Shown piece by piece: positions 33,756 to 42,476 of a DNA stretch of 64,000 nt (within the stretch, counting starts at the first letter, position 1; each line of letters opens with the position of its first letter). The stretch spans positions 434,001 to 498,000 of the forward strand of contig JADJBC010000002.1 in assembly GCA_016703945.1 (NCBI GenBank). Direction: 5' to 3'. The position numbers and the translations under genes are program-made. This DNA comes from Candidatus Aalborgicola danicus. GTDB lineage: Bacteria; Pseudomonadota; Gammaproteobacteria; Burkholderiales; Burkholderiaceae_C. A model generated the notes under the pieces. The model was not told the DNA's origin. It did no database searches and saw only the letters and a program-made list of their open reading frames with translations.

Positions 33756-36320
33756 CTATGGCACACGATGATGCCAGTAGCGCAGACCCCGCAATCGTTC
33801 ACATGCACCAATATGGGATTGCCAGGATTGCCACGATTGCCATGTATAGGCACCACAATGGGGCGAATTGACAACCTGAATCTGACGCTCCTGCAGGCGC
33901 GCCAACACTGGCGGGGCCGGATGGCCGAAACGATTGCGGTAGCCCGATTGCACTATGGCCACGCGCGGCGCCACCGCATCCAGAAAAGCCGCACTGCTGG
34001 AGGTTTTGCTGCCATGGTGGGGCACCAGCAACACCTGCGCCTTGAGCTTGGCACTTTCGTTTGCAACCAGACGTGTTTCTTGTGGCTGTTCGATGTCGCC
34101 TGCCAGCAGCGCCGACTGGTTACCGTTGGAAATCCGCAGTACACAAGAGAGGGCGTTGGATTTGGCCGGGCTGTCGTAATCGCTGGCCAAGGGGTGTAAC
34201 ACCTCAAAAGTTACGCCGTCCCAGGCCCAGCGCTGGCTGGCTTCGCAGCGTTGGGCGCTGCGCTGGCTCTGCAGGGGGTTGGTGGCCTCAATGGAGCTGA
34301 GCAAAGTGGCCAAAGGCTGCATGGCCAGCACGGCCGGCGCGCCGCCCACATGGTCCATGTCGCGGTGGCTGAGCACCAGCATGTCCAGTTCGGTGTGCAG
34401 GGCCTGCATCAGCGGCACCAGCACCCGGTGCCCGGCATCACTTTCCAGGCTAAAGCGTGGTCCGGCGTCGTACAGCAAGGCATGGTTGGCGGTGCGCACC
34501 AGCACGGCATTGCCCTGCCCTATGTCGGCGGCCAGCAGCTCGAACTCGCCCGGTGCAGGCAAGGGCGTGCGCCATAACACCACCGGCAACAACAGAGGCA
34601 GCCCCAGCAGACGCATGCTCCACGACCATGGCAACACCAGCACGACTCCACCCAGCAGGCCCGCAGCACCCATCCATAGCGGCGGCACGGCGACTGAGAT
34701 AGCGGCCCATGGCCAGGACGCCAGCCACTGCAAATAGGCCAATAAACCGCCCAAGGCAAGGACTGCCACATCCCACAACGCTGGCAGCAACACTCCCAGC
34801 ATGGCCAGCGGGGTCACCACCAGCGTGATCCACGGAATGGCCAACGCATTGGCCAGCAAGCCCACCACAGATACCTGACCAAACAACACCAGTGTCAGCG
34901 GTGTCAACGCCACGGTAATGACCCATTGTTCCCGAAATGCGGCCCCCACGCTCTTCGCTACGCGTAACACGCTGCCCACCACGGGGGCTAATCTTCCTTT
35001 GGGCGGCCCGGCGGAAGATTGCGCACTAAAAACCAACTTGTCTTTTAGCCCTCCAGCCCCCGTGGAATCTGCATAATTCGCTCCTGAATCCGTAGCAAAT
35101 AACACACCCACGGCGACAAAACTGAGCCAAAAACCCGCTTGCATCAAGGCCCACGGATCGGCCGCCACAACCACCGCACACGCCAACATCCAGACGTAGG
35201 GCCACGGCCAACGTGCGCCTGACAGCCGCAGCAAACCCACTGTGGCAAGCATCAGGCAAGTGCGCTGCGCGGGAACACCCCAACCGGAAAAAACCGCATA
35301 GGCGGTGGCCAGCAGTACGCCACCCAACAGCGCGGCGCTGGGTGCAGGCAGCGCAAGGCACAGAGCACCTGATCGACGCCACAGCCACCCCACCAGCAGC
35401 GCTGCGCCCCACGCAAACATCGTGATGTGCAGCCCGGATATCGACACCAGATGGGCCACACCGGTTGCGCGGAACACATCCCAGTCCACGCGGTCAATGG
35501 CGGCCTGATCACCCACCACCAGGGCAGCGAGCATGCCCGCCGTCTGCCGCTCAGCCACCCGACTGAAAATTTCCTCACGCACGGTTTGCCGCGCCAGCGT
35601 GACCGGGTGGTACCAGGTCTGCCCCAGGCGCTCTGGCACCGGGTCCTTGGCAGTGGCACGCACGTAACCGGTCGCCTGCACACCCTGCTCCCAGAGCCAC
35701 AACTCGTAGTCAAAGCCATGGGGGTTGCGGCTACCATGTGGGGCCTTGAGCCGCAGCGTCATGTCCCAGCGTTCTCCGGCCGCCACCTGTGCAGGAAGGC
35801 GGTTGAGGCCGATGAGCGGCAGCCCTTGCGGAGTCGTTAGACCATCACCAATAGCCCCCGGCCCGGCAGATTGCGGACCACCATACCAGCCGACGTTGAT
35901 GGCTTTTGGCACGGCGATCGGTTGGGAGCCCAGACTCGCAGATTCCACGTTGAACTGGAAGCGCAATCCGCTTTCGTTGCGTTGTGGCAGATTGGCAACC
36001 ACACCCCGCACCCGGACATCCTGACCTTCCAGCGAAGGATCCAGAGCGCCCGACAAAAAAGCCGTGGCGCGCAAACCGCTACTGCCATAAGCCAGCATGG
36101 CCAGGGCCAGACCGACGAGCGCGCTGCGCAACCAAATCGCTATATCTTTGGTAGCTACCAAACCATATAAAACGAGGGCTACCAGCACAAAAGCTGCATT
36201 GGTTTGCCAGCCTGGCAAATCCGATTGTTGCAGCTGCACTGCGGCTCCCAGCACCCAACCCAGCAATGCCGCAAATAGGGTCTGCGCGGCGGTGGGACGG
36301 TGAAACACGGTGTTGTGCAC
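33756..36320 (-). CDS. comEC: DNA internalisation/competence protein ComEC/Rec2
   Basis: An 854-residue inner-membrane DNA-uptake channel. It has an N-terminal soluble OB-like region (LEGQDVRVRGVVANLPQRNE), the competence membrane domain (ISGLHITMFAWGAALLVG), and a C-terminal metallo-beta-lactamase domain (DIGQGNAVLVRTANHALLYD, LSHRDMDHVGG, LLVPHHGSKTSSSAAFL). The DIGQG, HxDxDH-type and later HHGS motifs suggest the nuclease-like domain is intact. The start is a GTG. Three repeat copies lie in frame: R1 at 35046-35100, R2 at 34940-35012, and an antisense R1 at 36134-36190. The central insertion they create, between two membrane segments, is not typical of the family. Confidence 0.92.
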   Translation of the reverse strand: MHNTVFHRPTAAQTLFAALLGWVLGAAVQLQQSDLPGWQTNAAFVLVALVLYGLVATKDIAIWLRSALVGLALAMLAYGSSGLRATAFLSGALDPSLEGQDVRVRGVVANLPQRNESGLRFQFNVESASLGSQPIAVPKAINVGWYGGPQSAGPGAIGDGLTTPQGLPLIGLNRLPAQVAAGERWDMTLRLKAPHGSRNPHGFDYELWLWEQGVQATGYVRATAKDPVPERLGQTWYHPVTLARQTVREEIFSRVAERQTAGMLAALVVGDQAAIDRVDWDVFRATGVAHLVSISGLHITMFAWGAALLVGWLWRRSGALCLALPAPSAALLGGVLLATAYAVFSGWGVPAQRTCLMLATVGLLRLSGARWPWPYVWMLACAVVVAADPWALMQAGFWLSFVAVGVLFATDSGANYADSTGAGGLKDKLVFSAQSSAGPPKGRLAPVVGSVLRVAKSVGAAFREQWVITVALTPLTLVLFGQVSVVGLLANALAIPWITLVVTPLAMLGVLLPALWDVAVLALGGLLAYLQWLASWPWAAISVAVPPLWMGAAGLLGGVVLVLPWSWSMRLLGLPLLLPVVLWRTPLPAPGEFELLAADIGQGNAVLVRTANHALLYDAGPRFSLESDAGHRVLVPLMQALHTELDMLVLSHRDMDHVGGAPAVLAMQPLATLLSSIEATNPLQSQRSAQRCEASQRWAWDGVTFEVLHPLASDYDSPAKSNALSCVLRISNGNQSALLAGDIEQPQETRLVANESAKLKAQVLLVPHHGSKTSSSAAFLDAVAPRVAIVQSGYRNRFGHPAPPVLARLQERQIQVVNSPHCGAYTWQSWQSWQSHIGACERLRGLRYWHHRVP
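34940..35012 (-). repeat. R2 repeat inside comEC
   Basis: On the comEC coding strand: GGGCCGCCCAAAGG, then TAGCCCCCGTGGTGGGCAGC, then GTTACGCGTAGCG, then AGAGCGTGGGGGCC. It encodes AGPPKGRLAP, then GSVLRVAKSVGA, nearly the same peptide as the R2 copy in the DUF58 gene. Confidence 0.8.
35046..35100 (-). repeat. R1 repeat inside comEC, sense orientation
   Basis: On the coding strand: TTTGCTACGGATTCAGGAGC, then ATTATGCAGATTCCACGGGG, then GCTGGAGGGC. It is translated as FATDSGANYADSTGAG. It is separated from the neighbouring R2 copy by about 33 bases. Confidence 0.7.
36134..36190 (+). repeat. R1 repeat inside comEC, antisense orientation
   Basis: AAATCGCTATATCTTTGGTA, then GCTACCAAACCATATAAAAC, then GAGGGCTACCAGC. 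On the comEC strand it encodes part of a hydrophobic helix (LVLVALVLYGLVATK). Confidence 0.6.
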
Positions 36321-36431
36321 GCCCGCATGCTAAGGCCAATCCGGGTGGCGCAACAATTGCTTGGTACGATGGAACCACGGCGAGCCCACTTGCCGTCAAA
36401 GAACCCTCCGAGAGCACAACCGAGATACGCC

Positions 36432-39400
36432 ATGTCGATTCACGCCGCGCTGAACCACGTCACCCACTACACCTACGACCGCCTGGTGGCCCTGGGGCCC
36501 CAGGTGGTGCGCCTGCGCCCCGCGCCGCACTGCCGCAGCAAGATCATTTCCTACTCGCTGAAAGTGGAGCCCGCCGAGGGCCACTTCATGAACTGGCAGC
36601 AGGACCCGTTTGCCAACTACCAGGCGCGCCTGGTGTTCCCCAACAAGACGCGCGAATTCAAGGTCACGGTGGACCTGGTGGTGGAAATGGCGGTGTACAA
36701 CCCGTTTGACTTCTTCCTGGAGCCCGAGGCCGAAGAATTTCCGTTCAAGTACGAGCCCCAGTTGCAGGAAGAACTGCTGCCCTACCTGATGGCGGACGAA
36801 CGCACGGAGCCCATCAACGACTACTTGGCCAAAATTGACTACACCAAGAGGCGCACGGTGATTTTCCTGGTTGATCTGAACACCATGGTGCACAACGCCA
36901 TCAAGTACACCATCCGCATGGAGCCGGGTGTTCAAACACCAGAGGAAACACTCAAACTCGGCTCCGGCTCCTGCCGCGATTCGGCCTGGCTGATGGTGCA
37001 ACTGCTGCGCCACTGTGGTCTGGCCGCGCGTTTTGTGTCGGGCTACCTGATTCAACTCAAATCCGACGTCAAGGCGCTGGACGGCCCCAGCGGCACCGAG
37101 GTCGACTTCACCGACTTACACGCCTGGTGCGAGGTTTACTTGCCCGGCGCCGGCTGGATCGGCCTGGACGCCACCTCGGGCCTGCTCGCCGGTGAAGGCC
37201 ACATCCCGCTGGCCTGCACGCCCCAGCCTTCCAGCGCAGCGCCGGTCGAAGGCGGCGTGGACAAGAGCGAGGTGGAATTCAGCCACCACATGCAGGTCAC
37301 ACGCATTTACGAATCCCCTCGCGTCACACTGCCGTATAACGACGAACAGTGGGCTGCTGTCATGGCGCTGGGTGCCAAAGTCGATCAGGAGCTGACAGAG
37401 AACGACGTGCGTCTGACCATGGGGGGTGAGCCCACCTTTGTAGCCGTGAGTGACCGCGACGCCGCCGAGTGGAACACCGATGCGCTGGGCCCCACCAAAC
37501 GCGGCTTTGCCACCGCGCTGGTGCACAAGCTGCGCGCCGAGTACGGCCAGGGTGGCTTTCTGCACTTTGGCCAGGGCAAGTGGTACCCCGGCGAACAACT
37601 GCCACGCTGGGCACTCAACATCTACTGGCGCGCCGACAAACAACCGGTGTGGTCTGACCCTACGCTGTTCACCGACGAGCGCGACCCCACCCACTACACC
37701 AGCGAAGACGCCCAACGGTTTACGACTGCGTTGACCAAGCGCCTCTCCTTGACAGACCAATACATCCAGAGCGCGTATGAGGACAGCTGGTACTACCTGT
37801 GGCGCGAACGCCGCCTGCCGGTCAATGTGGACCCGTTCAACTCCAAGCTGGACGACGAGATGGAGCGTATGCGGCTGCGCCGCGTGTTCGAGCAAAAACT
37901 CGACACGCCGGTGGGTTATGTGCTGCCTATCAAATCCACCGACCCGCTGGCCAGGACGGGTGCCCGCTGGACCACCGGCCCCTGGTTCTTCCGCGACGAA
38001 CGCATGTACCTGATGCCCGGCGACTCGCCGATGGGCTTGCGCCTGCCGCTGGACTCGCTGCCCTGGGTCAGCAAGAGCGACTTCCCGTACATGATCGAAC
38101 GCGACCCCACCGAGGACCGTGGCGACCTGCCAGCGCACGCCGCCATGGCCGGGCGCTACACAGCCGCCGCAGGCGCAGCCACCAGCGCCAGCATGGCCTA
38201 CCCCGCTGCGGGAACCACGGGAGCATCGGGCGCGGCAGGAGCGGGTGAGCCCCCTTCTGCATCCGCCAGCGGCCTGCCTTTTGTGGCCGGCAACATCGCC
38301 CCCACCGAAGCCGCACGCAAATTCCAGTCACCAACCGCCACTGGCGAAGCCAGCCCCACCGCCAATGCGCGCACGGCCTCGCAGGCTGAGCCCGCGCAGT
38401 ACAGCCAGGCACCCAAGCGTCAGGAATCTGCCCACTGGATCACCCGCACGGCGCTGTGCGTAGAAGTGCGCGACCCACGCCGCGCCAGCGGCCCCAAGGC
38501 CGAGGCCGTCGGTGAAAAGTCCGGCGTACTCTACATCTTCATGCCGCCGCTGGAGCGCCTGGAAGACTACCTGGACCTGCTGACCGCCATTGAAGCCACC
38601 GCCAAGGAACAGAAGGTCAAGCTGGTGCTGGAGGGCTACCCGCCCCCCCGCGACCCACGCCTCAAGCTCTTGCAGGTGACACCCGACCCCGGCGTTATCG
38701 AGGTCAACATCCACCCGGTCAACAACTGGAAAGAGCTGGTCGCCAACACCGAGTTCTTGTACAACGCCGCGTTTGAATCGCGCCTGTCGGCCGAGAAATT
38801 CATGACTGACGGCCGCCACACCGGCACCGGTGGCGGCAACCACTTTGTGATGGGCGGTGCCACGCCGGCGGACAGCCCCTTCCTGCGCAAGCCCGAGCTG
38901 CTGGCCAGCCTGCTGCTGTACTGGCACAACCATCCCAGCCTGAGCTATTTGTTCAGCGGCATGTTTGTCGGCCCCACCAGCCAGGCCCCGCGCGTGGACG
39001 AGGCGCGCAACGACCAGTTGTACGAGCTGGAAATTGCCATCGAACAGATCTACGCCAACCGCGAGCTGTATGGTCAGTCCATGCCACCGTGGATCGTGGA
39101 CCGCACGCTGCGCAACATCCTGATCGACGCCACCGGCAACACCCACCGCAGCGAGTTTTCCATCGACAAGATGTACTCGCCCGACTCGGCCACCGGCCGT
39201 CTGGGCCTGTTGGAACTGCGCGCCTTCGAGATGCCACCGCACCCGCGCATGAGCATCGTGCAGCAGTTGCTGCTGCGCGCCTTGGTCGCCCGCTTCTGGA
39301 AAGAGTCGTACCAGGCACCGGTCACCCGCTGGGGCACCGAGTTGCACGACCGCTTCATGCTGCCCACCTTCATCAAGATGGATTTCGACGATGTGGTGGA

Positions 39401-40016
39401 AGACATGCGCGCGGCGGGTTATCCGTTTGACCCGAGCTGGTTTGCACCGCACGTGGAGTTCCGCTTCCCGCTGGTGGGCGCCGTGCAATCCGCCGGCATC
39501 GACCTGACGCTGCGCTGCGCGCTGGAGCCCTGGCATGTGATGGGCGAAGAAGGCGCGCCCGGCGGCACCGTGCGCTATGTGGACTCGTCGCTGGAGCGCA
39601 TGGAAGTGCACGTCAAGGGCCTGAACGAGAGCCGCTACGTCATCACCTGCAACGGCCAGGCCCTGCCCATGCAAAGCACCGGCACCGTGGGCGAATATGT
39701 GGCCGGCGTGCGCTTCAAAGCCTGGAACCCACCCAGCAGCCTGCACCCCACCATCGGCGTGCACGCACCGCTAACCTTTGACATCGTCGACACCTGGATG
39801 AAACGCTCACTGGGCGGCTGCCAGTACCACGTCGCCCACCCGGGTGGCCTGAGCTACGAGAGCTTCCCGGTCAACTCCTTCGAAGCCGAGAGCCGCCGCC
39901 TGACCCGCTTCACCAACACCGGGCACACACCGGGTGTGATGCATGTGCCGCCGGCGACGATCAATGTGCCGGGCAGCAAGGAGTTTCCGTTTACGCGGGA
40001 CTTGCGCCGGGGGTGA
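36432..40016 (+). CDS. transglutaminase-like / DUF2126 protein
   Basis: A 1194-residue protein. Residues 1-85 form the bacterial transglutaminase N-terminal beta domain (HAALNHVTHYTYDRLVALGP). The cysteine-protease core near 165-260 has all three residues in GSGSCRDSAWLMVQLLRHCG, DLHAWCEVYLPGAG and WIGLDATSGLLAGEGHIPLA. The rest is DUF2126 (DVRLTMGGEPTFVAVSDRD, RHTGTGGGNHFVMGGATPAD). The start is the ATG at 36432; an upstream open frame to 36300 overlaps the comEC promoter. Residues of about 565-665 are an Ala/Ser/Pro/Thr-rich insertion. It is the protease member of the alpha-E/ATP-grasp peptide system nearby. Confidence 0.93.
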   Translation: MSIHAALNHVTHYTYDRLVALGPQVVRLRPAPHCRSKIISYSLKVEPAEGHFMNWQQDPFANYQARLVFPNKTREFKVTVDLVVEMAVYNPFDFFLEPEAEEFPFKYEPQLQEELLPYLMADERTEPINDYLAKIDYTKRRTVIFLVDLNTMVHNAIKYTIRMEPGVQTPEETLKLGSGSCRDSAWLMVQLLRHCGLAARFVSGYLIQLKSDVKALDGPSGTEVDFTDLHAWCEVYLPGAGWIGLDATSGLLAGEGHIPLACTPQPSSAAPVEGGVDKSEVEFSHHMQVTRIYESPRVTLPYNDEQWAAVMALGAKVDQELTENDVRLTMGGEPTFVAVSDRDAAEWNTDALGPTKRGFATALVHKLRAEYGQGGFLHFGQGKWYPGEQLPRWALNIYWRADKQPVWSDPTLFTDERDPTHYTSEDAQRFTTALTKRLSLTDQYIQSAYEDSWYYLWRERRLPVNVDPFNSKLDDEMERMRLRRVFEQKLDTPVGYVLPIKSTDPLARTGARWTTGPWFFRDERMYLMPGDSPMGLRLPLDSLPWVSKSDFPYMIERDPTEDRGDLPAHAAMAGRYTAAAGAATSASMAYPAAGTTGASGAAGAGEPPSASASGLPFVAGNIAPTEAARKFQSPTATGEASPTANARTASQAEPAQYSQAPKRQESAHWITRTALCVEVRDPRRASGPKAEAVGEKSGVLYIFMPPLERLEDYLDLLTAIEATAKEQKVKLVLEGYPPPRDPRLKLLQVTPDPGVIEVNIHPVNNWKELVANTEFLYNAAFESRLSAEKFMTDGRHTGTGGGNHFVMGGATPADSPFLRKPELLASLLLYWHNHPSLSYLFSGMFVGPTSQAPRVDEARNDQLYELEIAIEQIYANRELYGQSMPPWIVDRTLRNILIDATGNTHRSEFSIDKMYSPDSATGRLGLLELRAFEMPPHPRMSIVQQLLLRALVARFWKESYQAPVTRWGTELHDRFMLPTFIKMDFDDVVEDMRAAGYPFDPSWFAPHVEFRFPLVGAVQSAGIDLTLRCALEPWHVMGEEGAPGGTVRYVDSSLERMEVHVKGLNESRYVITCNGQALPMQSTGTVGEYVAGVRFKAWNPPSSLHPTIGVHAPLTFDIVDTWMKRSLGGCQYHVAHPGGLSYESFPVNSFEAESRRLTRFTNTGHTPGVMHVPPATINVPGSKEFPFTRDLRRG

Positions 40017-40017
40017 G

Positions 40018-40072
40018 GGTAAATGGGTCGGATCACCGTTCGCGCAGCGAATGTGTGCTCTGACCCCTTTTT
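40018..40072. repeat. R3 repeat after the DUF2126 gene
   Basis: On the reverse strand: GGGGTCAGAGCACA, then TTCGCTGCGCGAACGG, then GATCCGACCCATTTA. It starts two bases after the DUF2126 stop and resembles the copy at 32037-32086. It could act as a transcription terminator hairpin. Confidence 0.6.
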
Positions 40073-40099
40073 CCCGCTTTAGCCTGAGAAAATTATGCG

Positions 40100-40160
40100 G
40101 AATAGGCCACTAGCCCAGGTGAAATAAGCGTAAGTAGCTATTGATTTTGTAGTGAATCGA
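40100..40160 (-). repeat. R1 dispersed repeat, intergenic copy
   Basis: Reverse strand: CACTACAAAATCAATAGC, then TACTTACGCTTATTTCACC, then TGGGCTAGTGG. It is in the 512-base gene-free stretch after the DUF2126 gene. Confidence 0.65.
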
Positions 40161-40201
40161 ATGATGAAACACCATTCGGTTCAGTTTCCGAATGATGTGC
40201 G

Positions 40202-40280
40202 GCATGGTTTTGGCCATTGGCCCCCGCCTCATCGTGTCAAACGCCCACAAATCGGCGGGAACCAATGGCCAAAACCATGC
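40202..40280. repeat. 19-bp perfect inverted repeat forming a long hairpin
   Basis: GCATGGTTTTGGCCATTGG (40202-40220) and CCAATGGCCAAAACCATGC (40262-40280) are exact reverse complements. Inside them CCCGCC and GGCGGG pair as well, so a stem of about 25 bp with a small internal bulge and a 25-base loop would form. No T run follows, so it is not a simple terminator. The 512-base gap 40017-40528 otherwise holds an R3 and an R1 copy and no convincing gene. Confidence 0.75.
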
Positions 40281-40528
40281 GGAGATGACGTTGGATAAAC
40301 GGGGTAACGAAGACCCGCTTCGGGGCGGAAGCGGTCGGTCGCGGAGACACCCGGAATCAAACCAATTTCTACATAGCGGTCATAGCCGATGCGATTGGTG
40401 CCATGCATGAACCGATCTCGCATTCCTGCGGAGTCGCTTGTTTCCACTCCCACAAAAATATGACTCTGCAGCCATCTGCTGCAAGGTGAATTCATAGAGC
40501 GATGCAATATTTGTGTTGTTAACAACGG

Positions 40529-41494
40529 TCATTTTGTTTTCCCTGTGGTCGATGGTTCAATTGTTTCAAGTACGTCAAAGGCAAACTGAGTAAATTCCCC
40601 GCCATCCGAGTAGGCTGGCAATTGCTGACAGCGGGCCGCCACTTCCCACATAGCCTTGCCTACGCCACGCGGGTTGCGTGCTGCAATCAAGAATTGCCGC
40701 CGCACCCCCAGCACTTCCTTGGTTTGCAGGTTATAAATAATCAGCTCGCCCCCCGCGATTCCGTGTTCACGATCACGCTCACGCTTGATGCCACGCCAGG
40801 TATAGCCGTAACGGACAGTGAGACTCGGGATGCCGATGACTTGCATCGGTGCGCGATCATTCCAATCCGCGACCACTTGACCTGGCAATACGAAGTACTC
40901 CCGCTTGTAGCCGAACAAGCGGACATACGGCTCCTTGATGCCGGTTTGCCAACTGGTCTCACGGCGCGGTTGCTCAACGAAGTGGTAGTTGTAAATTGGC
41001 GGCTGCATGAACCACACGCCTTGCCATTTGAGGCTATCGCCCTTGAGCAAAAAGATGCGCTGTATCCATGGCATCTCCGGCCCATACGGGTCAGTGAGCG
41101 TGTCGCTGGTGGGCGCACCCTGCGGCCGCGCAAAGTAGAACCCCTCCACGTTCTGTACTTTCTTGAATATCCACTCACCTGCCTCGGTGCTGCACAAGTG
41201 GTTGAAGTACTGCAGGCGTGCGGATGCGACACCCGGCAGCCAGCCCGTGGCAGATGCCTTTGCAAAGTTGAAGGGCTCAGACTTAGGTACTGCGTCGGGC
41301 AGTTTCAGGCTGTGGGCGACTTTGGCTTCAGGGTCTTGCAGCCACTGTTCAGGCACTGGCTCAGTTTGGCCTTCGACCTTGACGAACTTTTCCCATTTGA
41401 CTGAGACATAGGTGTCCTGCGCAACTGTTGAATTGACGACCACCATTGATGCGGCAAAGGCAAAGCATTGCAGGGTTACTTGAAAACGCTTCAT
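40529..41494 (-). CDS. hypothetical exported protein
   Basis: A 321-residue secreted protein I do not recognise by name. A signal peptide (MKRFQVTLQCFAFAASMVVV, cleavage after VAQ) is followed by a soluble, Trp/Tyr-rich body: TYVSVKWEKFVKVEG, GEWIFKKVQNVEGFYFARPQ, PPIYNYHFVEQPRRETSW, GIPSLTVRYGYTWRG and a C-terminal FLIAARNPRGVGKAMWEVAA. I chose the ATG at 41494 with GAGGAG upstream, since it begins the signal peptide; the frame is open to 41596. It is preceded by a truncated fragment of another exported protein. It is the first gene of the repeat-rich accessory region. Confidence 0.65.
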   Translation of the reverse strand: MKRFQVTLQCFAFAASMVVVNSTVAQDTYVSVKWEKFVKVEGQTEPVPEQWLQDPEAKVAHSLKLPDAVPKSEPFNFAKASATGWLPGVASARLQYFNHLCSTEAGEWIFKKVQNVEGFYFARPQGAPTSDTLTDPYGPEMPWIQRIFLLKGDSLKWQGVWFMQPPIYNYHFVEQPRRETSWQTGIKEPYVRLFGYKREYFVLPGQVVADWNDRAPMQVIGIPSLTVRYGYTWRGIKRERDREHGIAGGELIIYNLQTKEVLGVRRQFLIAARNPRGVGKAMWEVAARCQQLPAYSDGGEFTQFAFDVLETIEPSTTGKTK

Positions 41495-41502
41495 CCCACT
41501 CC

Positions 41503-41715
41503 TCAAAACTCTGTTCTTGACTTCATAGCGACTGCAGGTCCAATGCCATATCCGACGGGCCTTGTGGTTAACCTGATTGTTAACGCTGTCGAACATCTAC
41601 CATACCAAAGCTCAAGCACGATGGCGTCAGCGACGGGCTCGCCGGTAGATTCGTCGATCACGACAACATAAATCGCCTCGCCCGACACTGCGCACGCTTT
41701 CAGGGCCAACACTCA
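41503..41715 (-). pseudogene. fragment resembling a carboxypeptidase-regulatory-like beta domain
   Basis: About 70 codons, of which the first 38 include YVVVIDESTGEPVADAIVLE, the typical opening strand pair of CarboxypepD_reg/Ig-like exported domains. The pattern then ends abruptly and the tail is not domain-like. Upstream is repeat R4. I read it as the surviving N-terminal piece of a gene that was once co-transcribed with 41494-40529. Confidence 0.35.
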
Positions 41716-41749
41716 CAGGCCCAAGCTGCCCACCGCGGCCTAGAGCCCC

Positions 41750-41925
41750 GCCGCCGACAGCCAATTGAACAAGTTGGCATTCGTAGACGGTTGACCGATT
41801 TCGAGCTTTTGGTACTGCAAGCGTGCGGCAGCTTCCGGCGAAAACGAAGGTCGCCTTTCGCAAATCCAGTGCACACCCATGAGTTGTGGTGAACAGCCGC
41901 TATGCGTCTTTTGCAGGTGTAAAGG
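41750..41925. repeat. R4 repeat, 5' part
   Basis: GCCGCCGACAGCCAATTGAA, CAAGTTGGCATTCGT, then after a variable middle GCGGCAGCTTCCGGCGAAAA, TTTCGCAAATCC, and GCCGCTATGCGTCTTTTGCA. It is colinear without net indels with 44983-45150. On the reverse strand both copies can be read as one open frame (TNANLFNWLSAAG here). It fills most of the 368-base gap 41716-42080. Confidence 0.7.
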
Positions 41926-42080
41926 CCGCATAAAGTAGCGCAGCCACTTGGGCACAACAACCAATGCTGCACCGGTAAGCGCGAAAAAGCGTGCCGATAA
42001 GGGAATACCCGCTAGCCGTTGCAAAGCAACCGATGCAGCCTAAATTGGCTTTTCACTCAAAATGTTCTAGGGAGTGTTTC

Positions 42081-42461
42081 GTGAAACTTTCCAGTTACCT
42101 GGCAGCTTTTGGTGTGCTCGGCATCGTATTCGGTCTTGGGTTTTTTGTGGTCCCGGAACTCACCGGCCCTTTGTATGGCATTCCCGAAAATCCATACACA
42201 GTCATGCAAGCGCGCTACTTCGGCGCAACGTTGCTCGCAGTGGGAGTTATTTTTTGGTTGTCACGCAATACACGCGATGATGCTGCCATTTGCGCTCTAC
42301 TAAAGGGCGGGATCATCGGTAATGTGGGTGGCTTGGCCATCAGCGCCTGGGCCGCCGTCAGTGGCATGCAAAATCAGATGGCATGGAGCTCTGTAGGAAT
42401 CTACGGCGTGCTGATTGCTGGTGCCCTGTATTTCCTTGCGTCCCCAGAGCGCCGTGCTTGA
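42081..42461 (+). CDS. small four-helix membrane protein
   Basis: A 126-residue integral membrane protein, not recognised. It has four hydrophobic segments: LAAFGVLGIVFGLGFFVVP, YFGATLLAVGVIFWLS, GGIIGNVGGLAISAWAAVSG and SVGIYGVLIAGALYFLA. Between helices 1 and 2 is LTGPLYGIPENPYTVMQAR. The start is a GTG at 42081 after AGGGAG. It is 15 bases upstream of the P450 gene and so may belong to the same transcription unit, perhaps as a DoxX-like or scaffold protein; that is speculation. Confidence 0.6.
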   Translation: MKLSSYLAAFGVLGIVFGLGFFVVPELTGPLYGIPENPYTVMQARYFGATLLAVGVIFWLSRNTRDDAAICALLKGGIIGNVGGLAISAWAAVSGMQNQMAWSSVGIYGVLIAGALYFLASPERRA

Positions 42462-42476
42462 TTGAATTGGGACTGT

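Noticed and set aside
38328..39764. Open frame of 478 codons antisense to the DUF2126 gene
   Set aside because: High GC and biased third positions make long antisense frames common here; the sense gene is unambiguous.
40229..40525. A 98-codon open frame on the reverse strand after the DUF2126 gene
   Set aside because: It runs through the 19-bp inverted repeat, has no family resemblance and no ribosome site.
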